DNA of 32,246 nt from the NCBI GenBank assembly GCA_001969505.1, contig LSSK01000681.1, positions 1 to 32,246 on the forward strand, written 5' to 3'. The notes under the pieces are model-generated. The model saw only the letters and a program-made list of their open reading frames with translations, ran no database searches and had not been told where the DNA came from. This DNA comes from Zancudomyces culisetae (taxonomy: Eukaryota > Kickxellomycota > Harpellomycetes > Harpellales > Legeriomycetaceae). The translations under genes and the position numbers were made by a program. Below are positions 1 to 9,370 of the stretch, piece by piece; positions within the stretch are counted from its first letter, which is position 1; each line of letters begins with the position of its first letter.

Positions 1-213
1 AATAGCAGAATAACAATAGCAACAGCAATAGCAGAATAACAATAGCAATAGCAATAGCAATAGCAACAGCAATAGCAGAATAACAACATCAACAGCAATA
101 GCAGAATAACAATAGCAACAGCAATAGCAGAATAACAATAGCAACAGCAATAGCAGAATAACAATAGCAACAGCAATAACAGAATAACACCATCAACAGC
201 AATAACAGATTGA
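1..213 (+). repeat. Minisatellite, 26-base period (left copy)
   Basis: About eight units of mostly 26 bases, each built from hexamers such as AATAGC and AACAGC followed by AGAATAAC. One unit is lengthened by three extra AATAGC hexamers, and the last units drift to AACATC and AACACCATC forms. The array ends about 75 bases before the START-like gene, so it probably overlaps that gene's promoter region. The 26-base period is not a multiple of three, which argues against a protein-coding repeat. Confidence 0.9.
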
Positions 214-287
214 CAACAGCAATCATAATCATACTCAGAAAACACTGATACTAGCCTTCACAGCCTATCTACCCTCAACACTAAAAA

Positions 288-1133
288 ATGACTATAAAGC
301 CATTAAGCTACAAAGATATTCCTAGCACAAATAGTGTAGAATTTGAAAGTTTTATCAAGGAATGGGAAAGCAAGTGCAATGATCTGATGTTTTTTTCTTC
401 AAAATGGCCAGTAGTAAAGCGAGAAAATGCTATTTCAGTAAGAAAGAAATCACTTTCACCAGGAGATACAAAACAATGGTATTGTCGAGAAGTGAAAAGT
501 AGTAATGTCAAATATGAAACATTAAGAAAGTTGTTGTTTTTGGATCAAGCCAAAAGTCAGAGGCTTTACAATACAAACATCATTGAAATTAAATGTATTG
601 AAGGAATACTGTTAGGCGTGGCCGAAATAGTGCATACCAAATACAGAAAAAGATGGGGAGGAAAAAAGAGGGATTTTTGTTCGATAAATATTAAGAATGA
701 AGTTACAGATCCACAGATTGCACAGTCACGGAGAGTATATACACCTGGTAGCGGATTGTCTGGAGTTCAGGCACTTGCAGAAGCAGCAGGAATACTTCCA
801 CGGCCATCAAAAAACGACGCAGTTTCTGCAATATATCATGCGCTCCGTACCTCAGCTAATAACAAAGTTGTACGAAAGTTTCAGATTATTAGCATCCCAA
901 TTAATCATGGTAACTGTCAAAAGGTACCAGGTAGCATCAGAGCATATATTGAAAGTTATGAAGAAGTACGAGAACTAGCAAATGGAGAGATAGAATGGAT
1001 CAGTGTACAGAGTTTTGAGCCTGGGGGATGGGTTTTGCGATCTGTCGCAGAGAAGAAATACTTTTCCGAGCTATTTTTGGATGCAGAGCAAATTTTTCAA
1101 CTGGCAATGGAGAATATGATCATAGAAATTTAA
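288..1133 (+). CDS. START-like protein, DUF3074 type (left copy)
   Basis: A single uninterrupted frame of 281 residues. I read it as a fungal START-like lipid-binding fold of the DUF3074 family. Landmarks are the WYCREV strand (about 64-69) followed by YETLRKLLFLDQ, the RDFCSI motif (129-134), a VRKFQIISIPINH strand (195-207), and SIRAYIESYEEVREL then GEIEWISV (216-240). This matches the family layout of strand, charged surface helix, RDF, SIP-H and R-x-x-x-E-S-x-E-x-x-R-E with a W-I segment. The family has a predicted hydrophobic ligand pocket but its ligands are generally unknown. No signal peptide or membrane segment is visible, so a cytosolic location is expected. The gene sits just downstream of a minisatellite. 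An identical protein is encoded at 6030-6875. The family call rests on remembered consensus, not a search. Confidence 0.65.
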   Translation: MTIKPLSYKDIPSTNSVEFESFIKEWESKCNDLMFFSSKWPVVKRENAISVRKKSLSPGDTKQWYCREVKSSNVKYETLRKLLFLDQAKSQRLYNTNIIEIKCIEGILLGVAEIVHTKYRKRWGGKKRDFCSINIKNEVTDPQIAQSRRVYTPGSGLSGVQALAEAAGILPRPSKNDAVSAIYHALRTSANNKVVRKFQIISIPINHGNCQKVPGSIRAYIESYEEVRELANGEIEWISVQSFEPGGWVLRSVAEKKYFSELFLDAEQIFQLAMENMIIEI

Positions 1134-1521
1134 CGCAGGTGTAAGGTCGAATGAATGGGTGGAAAAGAAAGAAAAAAAGAAGATATAATATATGTGTGTA
1201 TTTGTATAAAAGCTACAGGAAAGTAAACAGGAGTTTTATATCGGGGCGTGAGCTGTATAATGTATATAGTTTTTTTTTAGAGAATTGGTGTTTAGTGAGA
1301 TTTGAAAAATCTAAGAATAATAAAGATATTTTATGAAAACCGTCATACATACTGAGCGCACTGGTATTTGTTTATAGGAGAGACTTTCGCGCATCCAAGA
1401 ATAGAGTTTTAGTTCTGCAATAAAACATGTTTATTAGCATTTTTAAAAAATCTTGTAACTATGTAGGTAAAAACCAGAGAAAACGCGTATATTATAAAAA
1501 GTGATTGTGTATAGGATCAAA

Positions 1522-2290
1522 TTAGCGATACCGATTTTCAGTTCGGATGTTTCTAGAAAGCTCAATCTCCCATTTATCGCCGTTTTCCAGTAGCTTTTCT
1601 TTGTTGTAGATCAACTCTTCGTGTGATTCGGTTGAGTATTCAAAGTTTGGTCCTTCAACTATAGCATCTGTCGGACATGCTTCCTGACAAAGTCCACAGA
1701 AAATGCATTTGGTCATGTCAATATCGTATCTAATAGTTTTACGTGAGCCGTCTGATCTAGGTTCAGATTCTATTGTAATCGCTTGCGCAGGACAGATTGC
1801 TTCGCAGAGCTTGCAACTGATACAGCGTTCTTCGCCGGAAGGATATCTACGCAAGGCATGTTCACCTCTAAATCTGGTACTTAGTGGACCCTTTTCCCAA
1901 GGATACATCATTGTAAATGGCTCGCGGAAAAATGCTTCCAAAACAATCCATCCTCCTCTAAGAATTTCTGTGAGTAAAAGTTGCTTAGCACTAAAATCTA
2001 GAAATTTTTCTGTGGTTTCTCGCTCAAGGACGGATTGGTATGGAATCTGAAAACCAGTCTTTTCGTTTTTGTTGCCTTTTTTTGGGTCCACAACGCTAGA
2101 GTAGCTTCTAAAAAGGCTTGCTAAACACCATAGTATAACGATTAATTTTGTTTAAATTGGTAGGCGTAAAATTTTTATGTAAATGAAAATTCTAACAAAA
2201 CTTCGTACCTCTGCTGTTGAGCTCTCCGAAGAGTGCTCTTCTAAAACCACCATTTACTAATGTGGCCCTCTTCAAAGCCTGAGTATTCAT
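1522..2290 (-). CDS. NDUFS8: NADH dehydrogenase (complex I) TYKY/23 kDa iron-sulfur subunit
   Basis: Two exons: 2290-2209 and 2120-1522, with an 88-base GT-AG intron (2208-2121). Spliced product is 226 residues. Exon 1 encodes 27 residues of an arginine-rich targeting peptide starting [12 protein letters not shown]. Exon 2 continues through FRSYSS, a typical presequence end near residues 31-36, into the mature protein. Two 4Fe-4S motifs are complete: CxxCxxCxxxCP at cysteines 127, 130, 133, 137 and 166, 169, 172, 176, with no residue missing. This subunit carries clusters N6a and N6b in the peripheral arm of respiratory complex I and passes electrons towards ubiquinone. The frame alone would suggest a start near 2091, but that omits the targeting peptide. 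The gene lies inside the inverted-repeat spacer, in tandem with the SUN gene upstream. Confidence 0.95.
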
Positions 2291-2692
2291 TTCGTACTTA
2301 TCAGTGAATTATTAGATATTCATAAATTTTAAGCTGGATTGTGACAGAAATGCGACTGGGCCCAAATCTTTTTGTAAAGTTTATTTAATCCTTTTTTGCT
2401 TTGTGTTATATTTACTTTTGTTTGCATTAATTTGGTTTCAAGAATAGCTATTTTCATTTCTGAAGTTCAAATTAAAAAAAATTTTAAAGTGAAAATTGAT
2501 AATAAACCACGCTACTATTGGCGGTTGTTTTTTGCAAAAAAAAAAAATACCAGTATTTTTTAAATAACTGAAAAAGTCTTGTTTCTACTCCTTTAGTTAG
2601 ATATATAGTTTAAACTGCAAGCATAGACATATTTTAATGTTTTGCAATATAACATATTAATAAAAGCAAAAAAAAACAGCAGTTTAAGTTTA
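2291..2692. other. Intergenic region, SUN gene to complex I gene
   Basis: About 400 bases between two minus-strand genes. It must hold the 3' end of the SUN transcript and the promoter of the complex I gene. It is very A+T-rich with an 11-13 base A run near 2536. I see no further gene or clear TATA box. Confidence 0.6.
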
Positions 2693-4102
2693 CTAGTACA
2701 GGTAAAACTGTGCCATGGCACCCGGCATAAGTGTAACAGTACAGCCATTCGGCATTGAACATGCACCATTTTCGCATTTACAAACTTTTGACGATGGAAA
2801 GTTGCATTTGCCCTTGGTGCATTTGATTTGAACATTGTAGGCGTCTTTTGTATTAAATCCTGATTCGATATATAGAGGATTGTAGGTAACACTAATGTAT
2901 GTGTTTCCATCCTTTGCTTGCCCGCCTCCAAAAATATAAGGACCCCAGTTCCCGACCGGCTTATCTTCATTTCCCCATATGCATTGTTTTTCATCGCTTC
3001 CCTCCAAGTTAACGTAAAACTGAGAGCTCGTCCCTAGCCAGTAGGTATTTGGAACAATGTTAAGCCCGATACTTTGACCTGGTTTTGCAACTGTGGGGAT
3101 TATCATTGCCTCATTCCCAGGGTATGTAGTTTGACATGCAGATACTGATTTTTTTAGAGAGTTGTAGATAACAACATTTCCCATACCCAAGACACAAAAC
3201 GGCTTGTTTGAGTATGGTTTCTTTAGCTGGCCGTCTTTGTCACAATATAAGCCTCCATGCATATTTCCTGGACCAATTGGGTCTTTGGCTTCTGGATCCC
3301 ACTGGGCTGAATAATAGCCTGGTTTGCATGCATATGGACACCACGAACCCCGCTGACAGCTTTGATCGGGCGACATTGCCCAACCTGCATTCATTCCGCT
3401 CGGTGATATGACCTGTACGTTGTCATTGTTTGATGCTGACCAGGGAAAAGTGCAAGTTTTTCCTGTGGATTTCGTTCCCACGGGAGCCCCTCCAGTAAAA
3501 TCTCCAAATGGTGACGAAAGAGCATCGCCAAATGGCGACGATGGGATACTCGAGAGAGCAGGTGCTGCATCCTCGTCAATTTTTGTAGTTGGTAACCCTG
3601 TAGATTGCACAGGTATATCGGTTGAACCTGGTATGTTGGTGATATCTTCCTGTGCAGGAGTATTGCTCCCTATGCCCCCCAGGCCTACTCCAGCTCTGTC
3701 TTGTGTTTTTTCGTTTTTATTAGCGCCGCTATTTGCATTGGCAAGCTGCTCATATTTTTCGATATCTTTCAACGGTGTTTGTACTGAAGGGTCATTGACA
3801 ATTGTACTTATTTTTATGCTAAGATCGATACCTGGCCCCGAAGCACCGGTATCCTCACGCCTTGATGCAAATAGATTGTACAAAACCGTTTTTGAGCGCG
3901 ATTTTGCTTTCACTGTTATGGATCTTGTACGCCCTTTGTCTGACAATAAAGGATTTAATATTTCGACAATGGATTGAATACATGGTGATAGTGGCATACC
4001 TTGAGCTTGACGTCTTTCAAGAGGATATTTTTGTATCTGTCCGCAAATCAGGGAAATATTTGGTAAATACAGAACTAATGTCGAGAGCAGATTAATCTTC
4101 AT
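2693..4102 (-). CDS. SUN-family secreted cell-wall protein (glycoside hydrolase 132-like)
   Basis: A 469-residue intronless frame. An N-terminal signal peptide (about 1-22, hydrophobic LLSTLVLYLPNISLIC) is followed by a dibasic ERR site near 30-32, a low-complexity Ser/Thr/Pro/Gly-rich linker (about 85-215) and a C-terminal cysteine-rich SUN domain from about 217. Within it are the family features CTFPW, SWCPYAC-KPGYYSAQWDP (254-270), PFCV (301-304), and the C-terminal CxCxxGxCS and CTVT segments (441-457). The family includes yeast Sun4, Sim1, Uth1 and Nca3 and acts in cell-wall beta-glucan remodelling and septation. The start is chosen because it directly precedes the signal peptide. It lies in the spacer between the inverted-repeat arms, 402 bases upstream of the complex I gene. 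Confidence 0.92.
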   Translation of the reverse strand: MKINLLSTLVLYLPNISLICGQIQKYPLERRQAQGMPLSPCIQSIVEILNPLLSDKGRTRSITVKAKSRSKTVLYNLFASRREDTGASGPGIDLSIKISTIVNDPSVQTPLKDIEKYEQLANANSGANKNEKTQDRAGVGLGGIGSNTPAQEDITNIPGSTDIPVQSTGLPTTKIDEDAAPALSSIPSSPFGDALSSPFGDFTGGAPVGTKSTGKTCTFPWSASNNDNVQVISPSGMNAGWAMSPDQSCQRGSWCPYACKPGYYSAQWDPEAKDPIGPGNMHGGLYCDKDGQLKKPYSNKPFCVLGMGNVVIYNSLKKSVSACQTTYPGNEAMIIPTVAKPGQSIGLNIVPNTYWLGTSSQFYVNLEGSDEKQCIWGNEDKPVGNWGPYIFGGGQAKDGNTYISVTYNPLYIESGFNTKDAYNVQIKCTKGKCNFPSSKVCKCENGACSMPNGCTVTLMPGAMAQFYLY

Positions 4103-5606
4103 TTTGTTTTATTTTAGCCCTTTAAGAAGTTTACCTGAGTGGATGAATATTGCAATAACTCTTATGAGTGTAAATGAGAAAAAAGTGCGAGTATGCGAGT
4201 ATGTAAGTATGAATCTATGAAAGATGAGTAATTGAAAAATGAATGTATGAAAATATGAAAGTATATGAATATAAGTTGAATTCAAGTGTTTATTTCAAGT
4301 GTACTCGCTTTGTATTTTTTCTATGCTTCTAAACCTATCCTAAAAATTTTTTTTTTTCAGAAGAGAGAAGTAGGGTTTATATATATATTCCAAGAACGGT
4401 AGATATCTATTGTAGCATTATACATTTTTTCTTTTAGTCTGGATATTCAAGGAAAGGTGTAAAAAAAATATCAGCCTCTTTTTACACAATACGAAGATGT
4501 TGCAACAACATGTACTTTAATAATAGAGTTAGCTATAAGGTTTAGATTGGTGATCAGAAAGTGGTTATACTAAAGGTTTTTCATGACAGTGATGTAGAGT
4601 TATCACTAAGTTACGCCCTGTTCTGCCCAAAACATTATTTAAACTTGTAGAATCTCACAGAAAAGCTAAATATGGCGTTCACTAGTAAATAAACAATGCG
4701 CTGGCTTTCGTTATTTAGTTAGAATACATTTCATATTTTATTGTGGTAATACAATAAGAATTGGACCACTTCAAAGCATTTAGAATTAAAAATAATAGAA
4801 AAGAATAAAATGGTGGAGGGACTTCATGTTTTCATGTAGGCTGGAGCTGTTGTGGCTATATTTTTTACCACGTTCATGCAAGCCTTTACAGTTATAGCCA
4901 CCACCTCAAACCAAAAGATTAATATCATGTTGTGTGGACGCGGTTGCATGAAAATAGCAGAGAGTTTTATAGGGCGGCTTTTTTTTTAGTGGGGAAGTCT
5001 GAATAGATACAGCCTTCCACCTTCCGGCTACCAACCTCATACTAAAATGCTCAAACAGTTAAAATTTAGGAAAGTAGATGCGGAATTGAGTTATTTTTGT
5101 AACCTCTATGCTCATGTCCAAAATAAATCAAAGATTGTGATTTTTTGGTATAGTTTACCTGAGAACCACAGTTTTAGTTTTTAGTGAAGTATGTTTTAGG
5201 AAGCATAAAGAAACATACAGGAACAATTTTTCAAACTACTTACTATAGGTTTTAGCCGAGCAAAGCGCAACAATGTTTATGTGAAGGTAATTGTTATATG
5301 AGTCCTAAGAAAAAGCAATATTTGCAAGTTAATTGTTGAAAATACTGATTTGGTTTTTTTAGTGGTTTCTGTAGAGAAGAAATAATATAACAGTAACATA
5401 AAATATTCAAGTGACAGGTGATAAAGATGGTATTACACAAAACCTATTAGGTATGTGCTATAAAAAAATACTCATTCAAAATGCAAAGACAAAAGGCGCT
5501 TAAAAAGCTAGTTCCAATAGTATGGTATATAAATGTGGTTGCAAGAGGATAAAATACTACCCATCGCATAAATGCCAGCAATAAAGGTATAGGCTGCGGA
5601 TATGTA

Positions 5607-5661
<55 letters not shown>

Positions 5662-5792
5662 GGTTATTGTCAAAGTGAAAATATTCTTTTTATGTGAAAA
5701 GCACACTAAAATCACAATAAATGTATTGTTACAAACTGAGAGAAGAGTAAACACATTTTGTTAAAACATACAATGACTGACATGGTATGGAG
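4103..5792. other. Intergenic region upstream of the SUN gene
   Basis: About 1.7 kb without a recognisable gene, ending at the right inverted-repeat arm. It contains a degenerate stretch rich in GTATGA/ATGAAT motifs (about 4160-4275), a TATATATATA tract near 4378-4389 that could serve the minus-strand SUN gene, a T run near 4350 and the TATGTG hexamer array at 5605-5662. Confidence 0.6.
5605..5662. repeat. TATGTG hexanucleotide microsatellite
   Basis: Just under ten uninterrupted copies of TATGTG. It lies in the intergenic spacer about 130 bases outside the right inverted-repeat arm. The open frame of alternating Ile-His that it produces on the minus strand is a repeat artefact. Confidence 0.95.
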
Positions 5793-7162
5793 ATACCAGT
5801 ACACTCAGTATGTATGACAGTTTTCATAAAATATCTTTATTATTCTTGGATTTTTCAAATCTCACTAAACACTAATTCTCTAAAAAAAAAAAACCTTATA
5901 CATTATACAGCTCACGCCCCGATATAAAACTCCTGTTTACTTTCCTGTAGCTTTTATACAAATACACACATATATTATATCTTCTTTTTTTCTTTCTTTT
6001 CCACCCATTCATTCGACCTTACACCTGCGTTAAATTTCTATGATCATATTCTCCATTGCCAGTTGAAAAATTTGCTCTGCATCCAAAAATAGCTCGGAAA
6101 AGTATTTCTTCTCTGCGACAGATCGCAAAACCCATCCCCCAGGCTCAAAACTCTGTACACTGATCCATTCTATCTCTCCATTTGCTAGTTCTCGTACTTC
6201 TTCATAACTTTCAATATATGCTCTGATGCTACCTGGTACCTTTTGACAGTTACCATGATTAATTGGGATGCTAATAATCTGAAACTTTCGTACAACTTTG
6301 TTATTAGCTGAGGTACGGAGCGCATGATATATTGCAGAAACTGCGTCGTTTTTTGATGGCCGTGGAAGTATTCCTGCTGCTTCTGCAAGTGCCTGAACTC
6401 CAGACAATCCGCTACCAGGTGTATATACTCTCCGTGACTGTGCAATCTGTGGATCTGTAACTTCATTCTTAATATTTATCGAACAAAAATCCCTCTTTTT
6501 TCCTCCCCATCTTTTTCTGTATTTGGTATGCACTATTTCGGCCACGCCTAACAGTATTCCTTCAATACATTTAATTTCAATGATGTTTGTATTGTAAAGC
6601 CTCTGACTTTTGGCTTGATCCAAAAACAACAACTTTCTTAATGTTTCATATTTGACATTACTACTTTTCACTTCTCGACAATACCATTGTTTTGTATCTC
6701 CTGGTGAAAGTGATTTCTTTCTTACTGAAATAGCATTTTCTCGCTTTACTACTGGCCATTTTGAAGAAAAAAACATCAGATCATTGCACTTGCTTTCCCA
6801 TTCCTTGATAAAACTTTCAAATTCTACACTATTTGTGCTAGGAATATCTTTGTAGCTTAATGGCTTTATAGTCATTTTTTAGTGTTGAGGGTAGATAGGC
6901 TGTGAAGGCTAGTATCAGTGTTTTCTGAGTATGATTATGATTGCTGTTGTCAATCTGTTATTGCTGTTGATGGTGTTATTCTGTTATTGCTGTTGCTATT
7001 GTTATTCTGCTATTGCTGTTGCTATTGTTATTCTGCTATTGCTGTTGCTATTGTTATTCTGCTATTGCTGTTGATGTTGTTATTCTGCTATTGCTGTTGC
7101 TATTGCTATTGCTATTGCTATTGTTATTCTGCTATTGCTGTTGCTATTGTTATTCTGCTATT
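5793..7162 (-). repeat. Right arm of a long inverted repeat
   Basis: This is the reverse-complement partner of 1-1367. Window base 1 aligns with base 7162 with no net length change across the minisatellite and the gene. The only length change is in the T run near 5882-5893. Base 7162 is simply where the other copy leaves the window; similarity may continue further. The two arms point towards each other around a spacer of about 4.4 kb that contains two unrelated minus-strand genes. Confidence 0.95.
6030..6875 (-). CDS. START-like protein, DUF3074 type (right copy)
   Basis: Second copy of the 281-residue START-like protein, identical in sequence to the one at 288-1133 and lying in the right arm of the inverted repeat. 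The two genes are convergent: each is transcribed towards the spacer with the complex I and SUN genes. The same landmarks are present: WYCREV near 64, RDF near 129, SIPINH near 202, ESYEEVREL near 222 and the EIEWISV strand. Both frames are intact, with no stop or frameshift, so both may be functional, or one was copied very recently. The immediate upstream sequence, including the minisatellite, is also the same, so similar regulation is likely. Confidence 0.65.
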   Translation of the reverse strand: MTIKPLSYKDIPSTNSVEFESFIKEWESKCNDLMFFSSKWPVVKRENAISVRKKSLSPGDTKQWYCREVKSSNVKYETLRKLLFLDQAKSQRLYNTNIIEIKCIEGILLGVAEIVHTKYRKRWGGKKRDFCSINIKNEVTDPQIAQSRRVYTPGSGLSGVQALAEAAGILPRPSKNDAVSAIYHALRTSANNKVVRKFQIISIPINHGNCQKVPGSIRAYIESYEEVRELANGEIEWISVQSFEPGGWVLRSVAEKKYFSELFLDAEQIFQLAMENMIIEI

Positions 7163-7165
7163 ACT
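6950..7165 (-). repeat. Minisatellite, 26-base period (right copy)
   Basis: Reverse complement of the array at 1-213, with the same number and order of unit variants, including the lengthened unit near 7087-7130. On the plus strand it reads as GCTATT and GCTGTT hexamers separated by GTTATTCT. It lies directly upstream of the second START-like gene. Long leucine/cysteine-rich open frames on the plus strand here are products of the repeat, not genes. Confidence 0.9.
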
Positions 7166-8100
7166 GTTATATATTACCATTACATTATCTTCTCGTTAAC
7201 ATTGGTACACCTTACACCCTTTCTGTACATGATATGTGCTATCTAATAGTTAATATCTAGTATCTAACATATATCGGCTGCTATACTTTGGTTTTCATAT
7301 ATACACACACAGTTACACAATCTTTCTTTGTTATACACTATGTAATTATAGGTTTCGATATATCGCACTACTACTAACTATTTTTTTGTATGTTGAGTTT
7401 AAAATTTGCATGAAGGTATCGATATGTTTTTATTACTGTAGTGATATTACTAATATTTACTTGTTTTAAAGGTGAAGTATATTTATTCCTGCACATGTTT
7501 TAGTTTTTCCACTTTTCTATTTTTTTAAAATGAAGAGAGGTTTATATTATTATCTCGTCAATAAGATCCATTAAATACCAAGCCTATTACATGAACACAT
7601 GGAGTTGTTTCTGCTTTTACTAACTCATATCAATCTCCACCATTTTTTGTGTCCTTTTTGTGTTAACTTTTTTACTTTTGTTCTACACCATTTTCCTCAT
7701 TTTATGCTGTAATGTTTTTTATAACTGTATGATAAAATATCAACCTATTATTGACGTTAAACAAACTGTTCAAGCAAGACGCAAAACTACTAACATGAAG
7801 AGCTGTATATAACAGAAACTGTGTGAAAACAAAACCATATAGTTGTTGATTGTAAATTAATCCAACACTCAAACGTCATTCGAGTTTATTTCACCACTCA
7901 ATTGGGTGAACTGGTTTTGAGTATTTTTTTTTGGTTTTACATTTTTTGTTTCTGAATTGCCCTTTTATCATTATTTTTGTAAGTGGAGTGGAATGTTTGA
8001 ATATTAGAGAAGGATAGATATGAGCCTGGTTAAGATACATAAAAGTCGGTATAAATGAGTAGTTAAGTGATTCGTTGATTATACAAACAAGGGCTGAGTG

Positions 8101-8256
8101 AGATAGAGTAGGAGAGTATAGGAGAGTATAGGAGAGTATAGGAGAGTATAGGAGAGTATAGGAGAGTATAGGAGAGTATAGGAGAGTGTAGAATGGTGTA
8201 GAATAGTATAGGAGAGTCCAAGAGAGTGTAAAAAAGCATAGAAAAGCATAGAAAAG
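8101..8256. repeat. Decamer tandem array (GGAGAGTATA)
   Basis: Seven perfect copies of GGAGAGTATA at 8111-8180. They are followed in exact 10-base register by about seven increasingly altered units (GGAGAGTGTA, GAATGGTGTA, GAATAGTATA, GGAGAGTCCA, AGAGAGTGTA, AAAAAGCATA, GAAAAGCATA), and preceded by one altered unit (AGATAGAGTA). The period of 10 is close to one helical turn. Confidence 0.95.
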
Positions 8257-8437
8257 TTATTAAGTCAGTTGTCAGGATGTTATCTTCAATACCACCAAAT
8301 CAACTTAATGTAAGCTGAACTGGGGAGAACTAGTTTGTGTTGGTGTCTGGCTGAACTAGGTCAGTCGAAAAAAAAAAATATACATAGCTATTAGACACAA
8401 GAAAAATGCAAAGAGGAAGAGTTAATGAGAGTGGGGT

Positions 8438-8480
8438 GAAGGGGTGAGGAGGTGAGGAGGTGAGGAGGTGAAGGTGAAGA
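8438..8480. repeat. Short G-rich octamer repeat
   Basis: Three to four copies of an octamer of the form GGTGAGGA, bordered by related GGTGAA units. Purine-rich on the plus strand. No function is evident. Confidence 0.8.
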
Positions 8481-9370
8481 TATAGCAAGGTATACATTTG
8501 TATCAGTTTGTCAAGGTATATGGCCATATATATCAGAATATGATATACCCATCATTATTGTATTTTGTATTTTGTTTTTTCTTTGTTGTTTTTTATTTTT
8601 GTCGTATTTTATTTATTTAAAAAAAGGGTTTTTTAGTAGAGCAGAGGTGGTACTTAGTTACCGAGTAAAGCGCATTAAATTTCATTTATAAACAATTTCT
8701 CTACACTTTCCCTCAACCACATTCGAGTATACTCACGTGTTTGTTTGCGTCTCACTATTAAAACTTTTCTGTGTTCAACTTTTGTTCATCATTTATATAA
8801 TTTTGTTTTTCAGTCTGAATTCGCTCAATTTTACCATACTATGTTCGCAGAATGTGTGAGGTTTGTTTTATGCTATGGATATAGTTTTCACTCGCTGGTT
8901 CGCGAGTTTATTACTTTCCAAACCCATGATAATGGCTCGCTCACTTTAAACACTATTTATCCACTACAAAACGAAATACTGTACTTTTTTACTGATAATG
9001 CTATAGCTTTTATCGTATTTGATATGAGTTTTTTTTACAACTTTATGTAAAAACAGAAACTATCTTCAGTTTAATACAACCAGCTATATCACATTTCTTT
9101 TCAATAAACCTGAATAACCTTTTTGAAATGATGGTACCACTTTTTTACTCTGATTTATATGTGAAAAACTTTCAACCAATCGAAGTACATCCAGTATTTT
9201 CATGATTACCCAGAATAAAATGTTGACCATTTCTTATCAAACAGGTTAGCTTGATGTATATTCCCTTTGAACTTTTTCTGTTATCACCATCACCAGCTTT
9301 TCTACATTCAACGCATTTAGACTAGACTTTATTTTATATACCATTGTTGTGGTGTGAAACTCATTGAAAC

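Larger units (their letters stand above)
1..1367 (+). repeat. Left arm of a long inverted repeat
   Basis: This segment reappears in reverse complement at 5793-7162. I compared stretches by eye: no difference was seen from base 1 to about 1265, and the encoded proteins are identical. From about 1266 to 1360 there are seven substitutions and a three-base length change in a T run (9 T here, 12 in the other arm). Similarity stops after 1367. The arm runs off the window start inside a minisatellite, so its outer end is unknown. It carries the START-like gene at 288-1133. Confidence 0.95.
7163..9370. other. Repeat-rich intergenic region
   Basis: About 2.2 kb between the START-like gene and the protoglobin-like gene. 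It holds a decamer array (8101-8256), a short GGTGAGGA-type octamer repeat (about 8438-8480) and several T runs. An open frame of about 100 codons at 8745-9050 resembles no family I know and I do not call it a gene. Confidence 0.6.

Noticed and set aside
1151-1336. 61-codon frame downstream of the left START-like gene
   Set aside because: The equivalent region of the right arm has a changed T-run length and substitutions with no sign of coding constraint; it is probably 3' untranslated sequence.
3408-3977. 189-codon open frame on the plus strand opposite the SUN gene
   Set aside because: It lies fully antisense to the SUN coding region and shows no family features; it follows from the codon pattern of the real gene.
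4849-4904. Imperfect inverted repeat (GTTGTGGCTATA with its near complement, about 32-base loop)
   Set aside because: Only 11 of 12 pairs, not duplicated elsewhere in the window, and no flanking target duplication; too weak to call a mobile element or structured RNA.
5557-5754. Open frame with an alternating Ile-His run
   Set aside because: Created by the TATGTG microsatellite; no start context or family similarity.
6918-7246. Leucine/cysteine/tyrosine-rich open frames across the right minisatellite
   Set aside because: They are translations of the GCTATT/GTTATT repeat; the 26-base period shifts frame from unit to unit and gives interchangeable frames.
8745-9050. 101-codon open frame
   Set aside because: Composition is Phe/Tyr/Ile-rich as expected from A+T-rich DNA, with no recognisable motif, signal peptide or conserved pattern.
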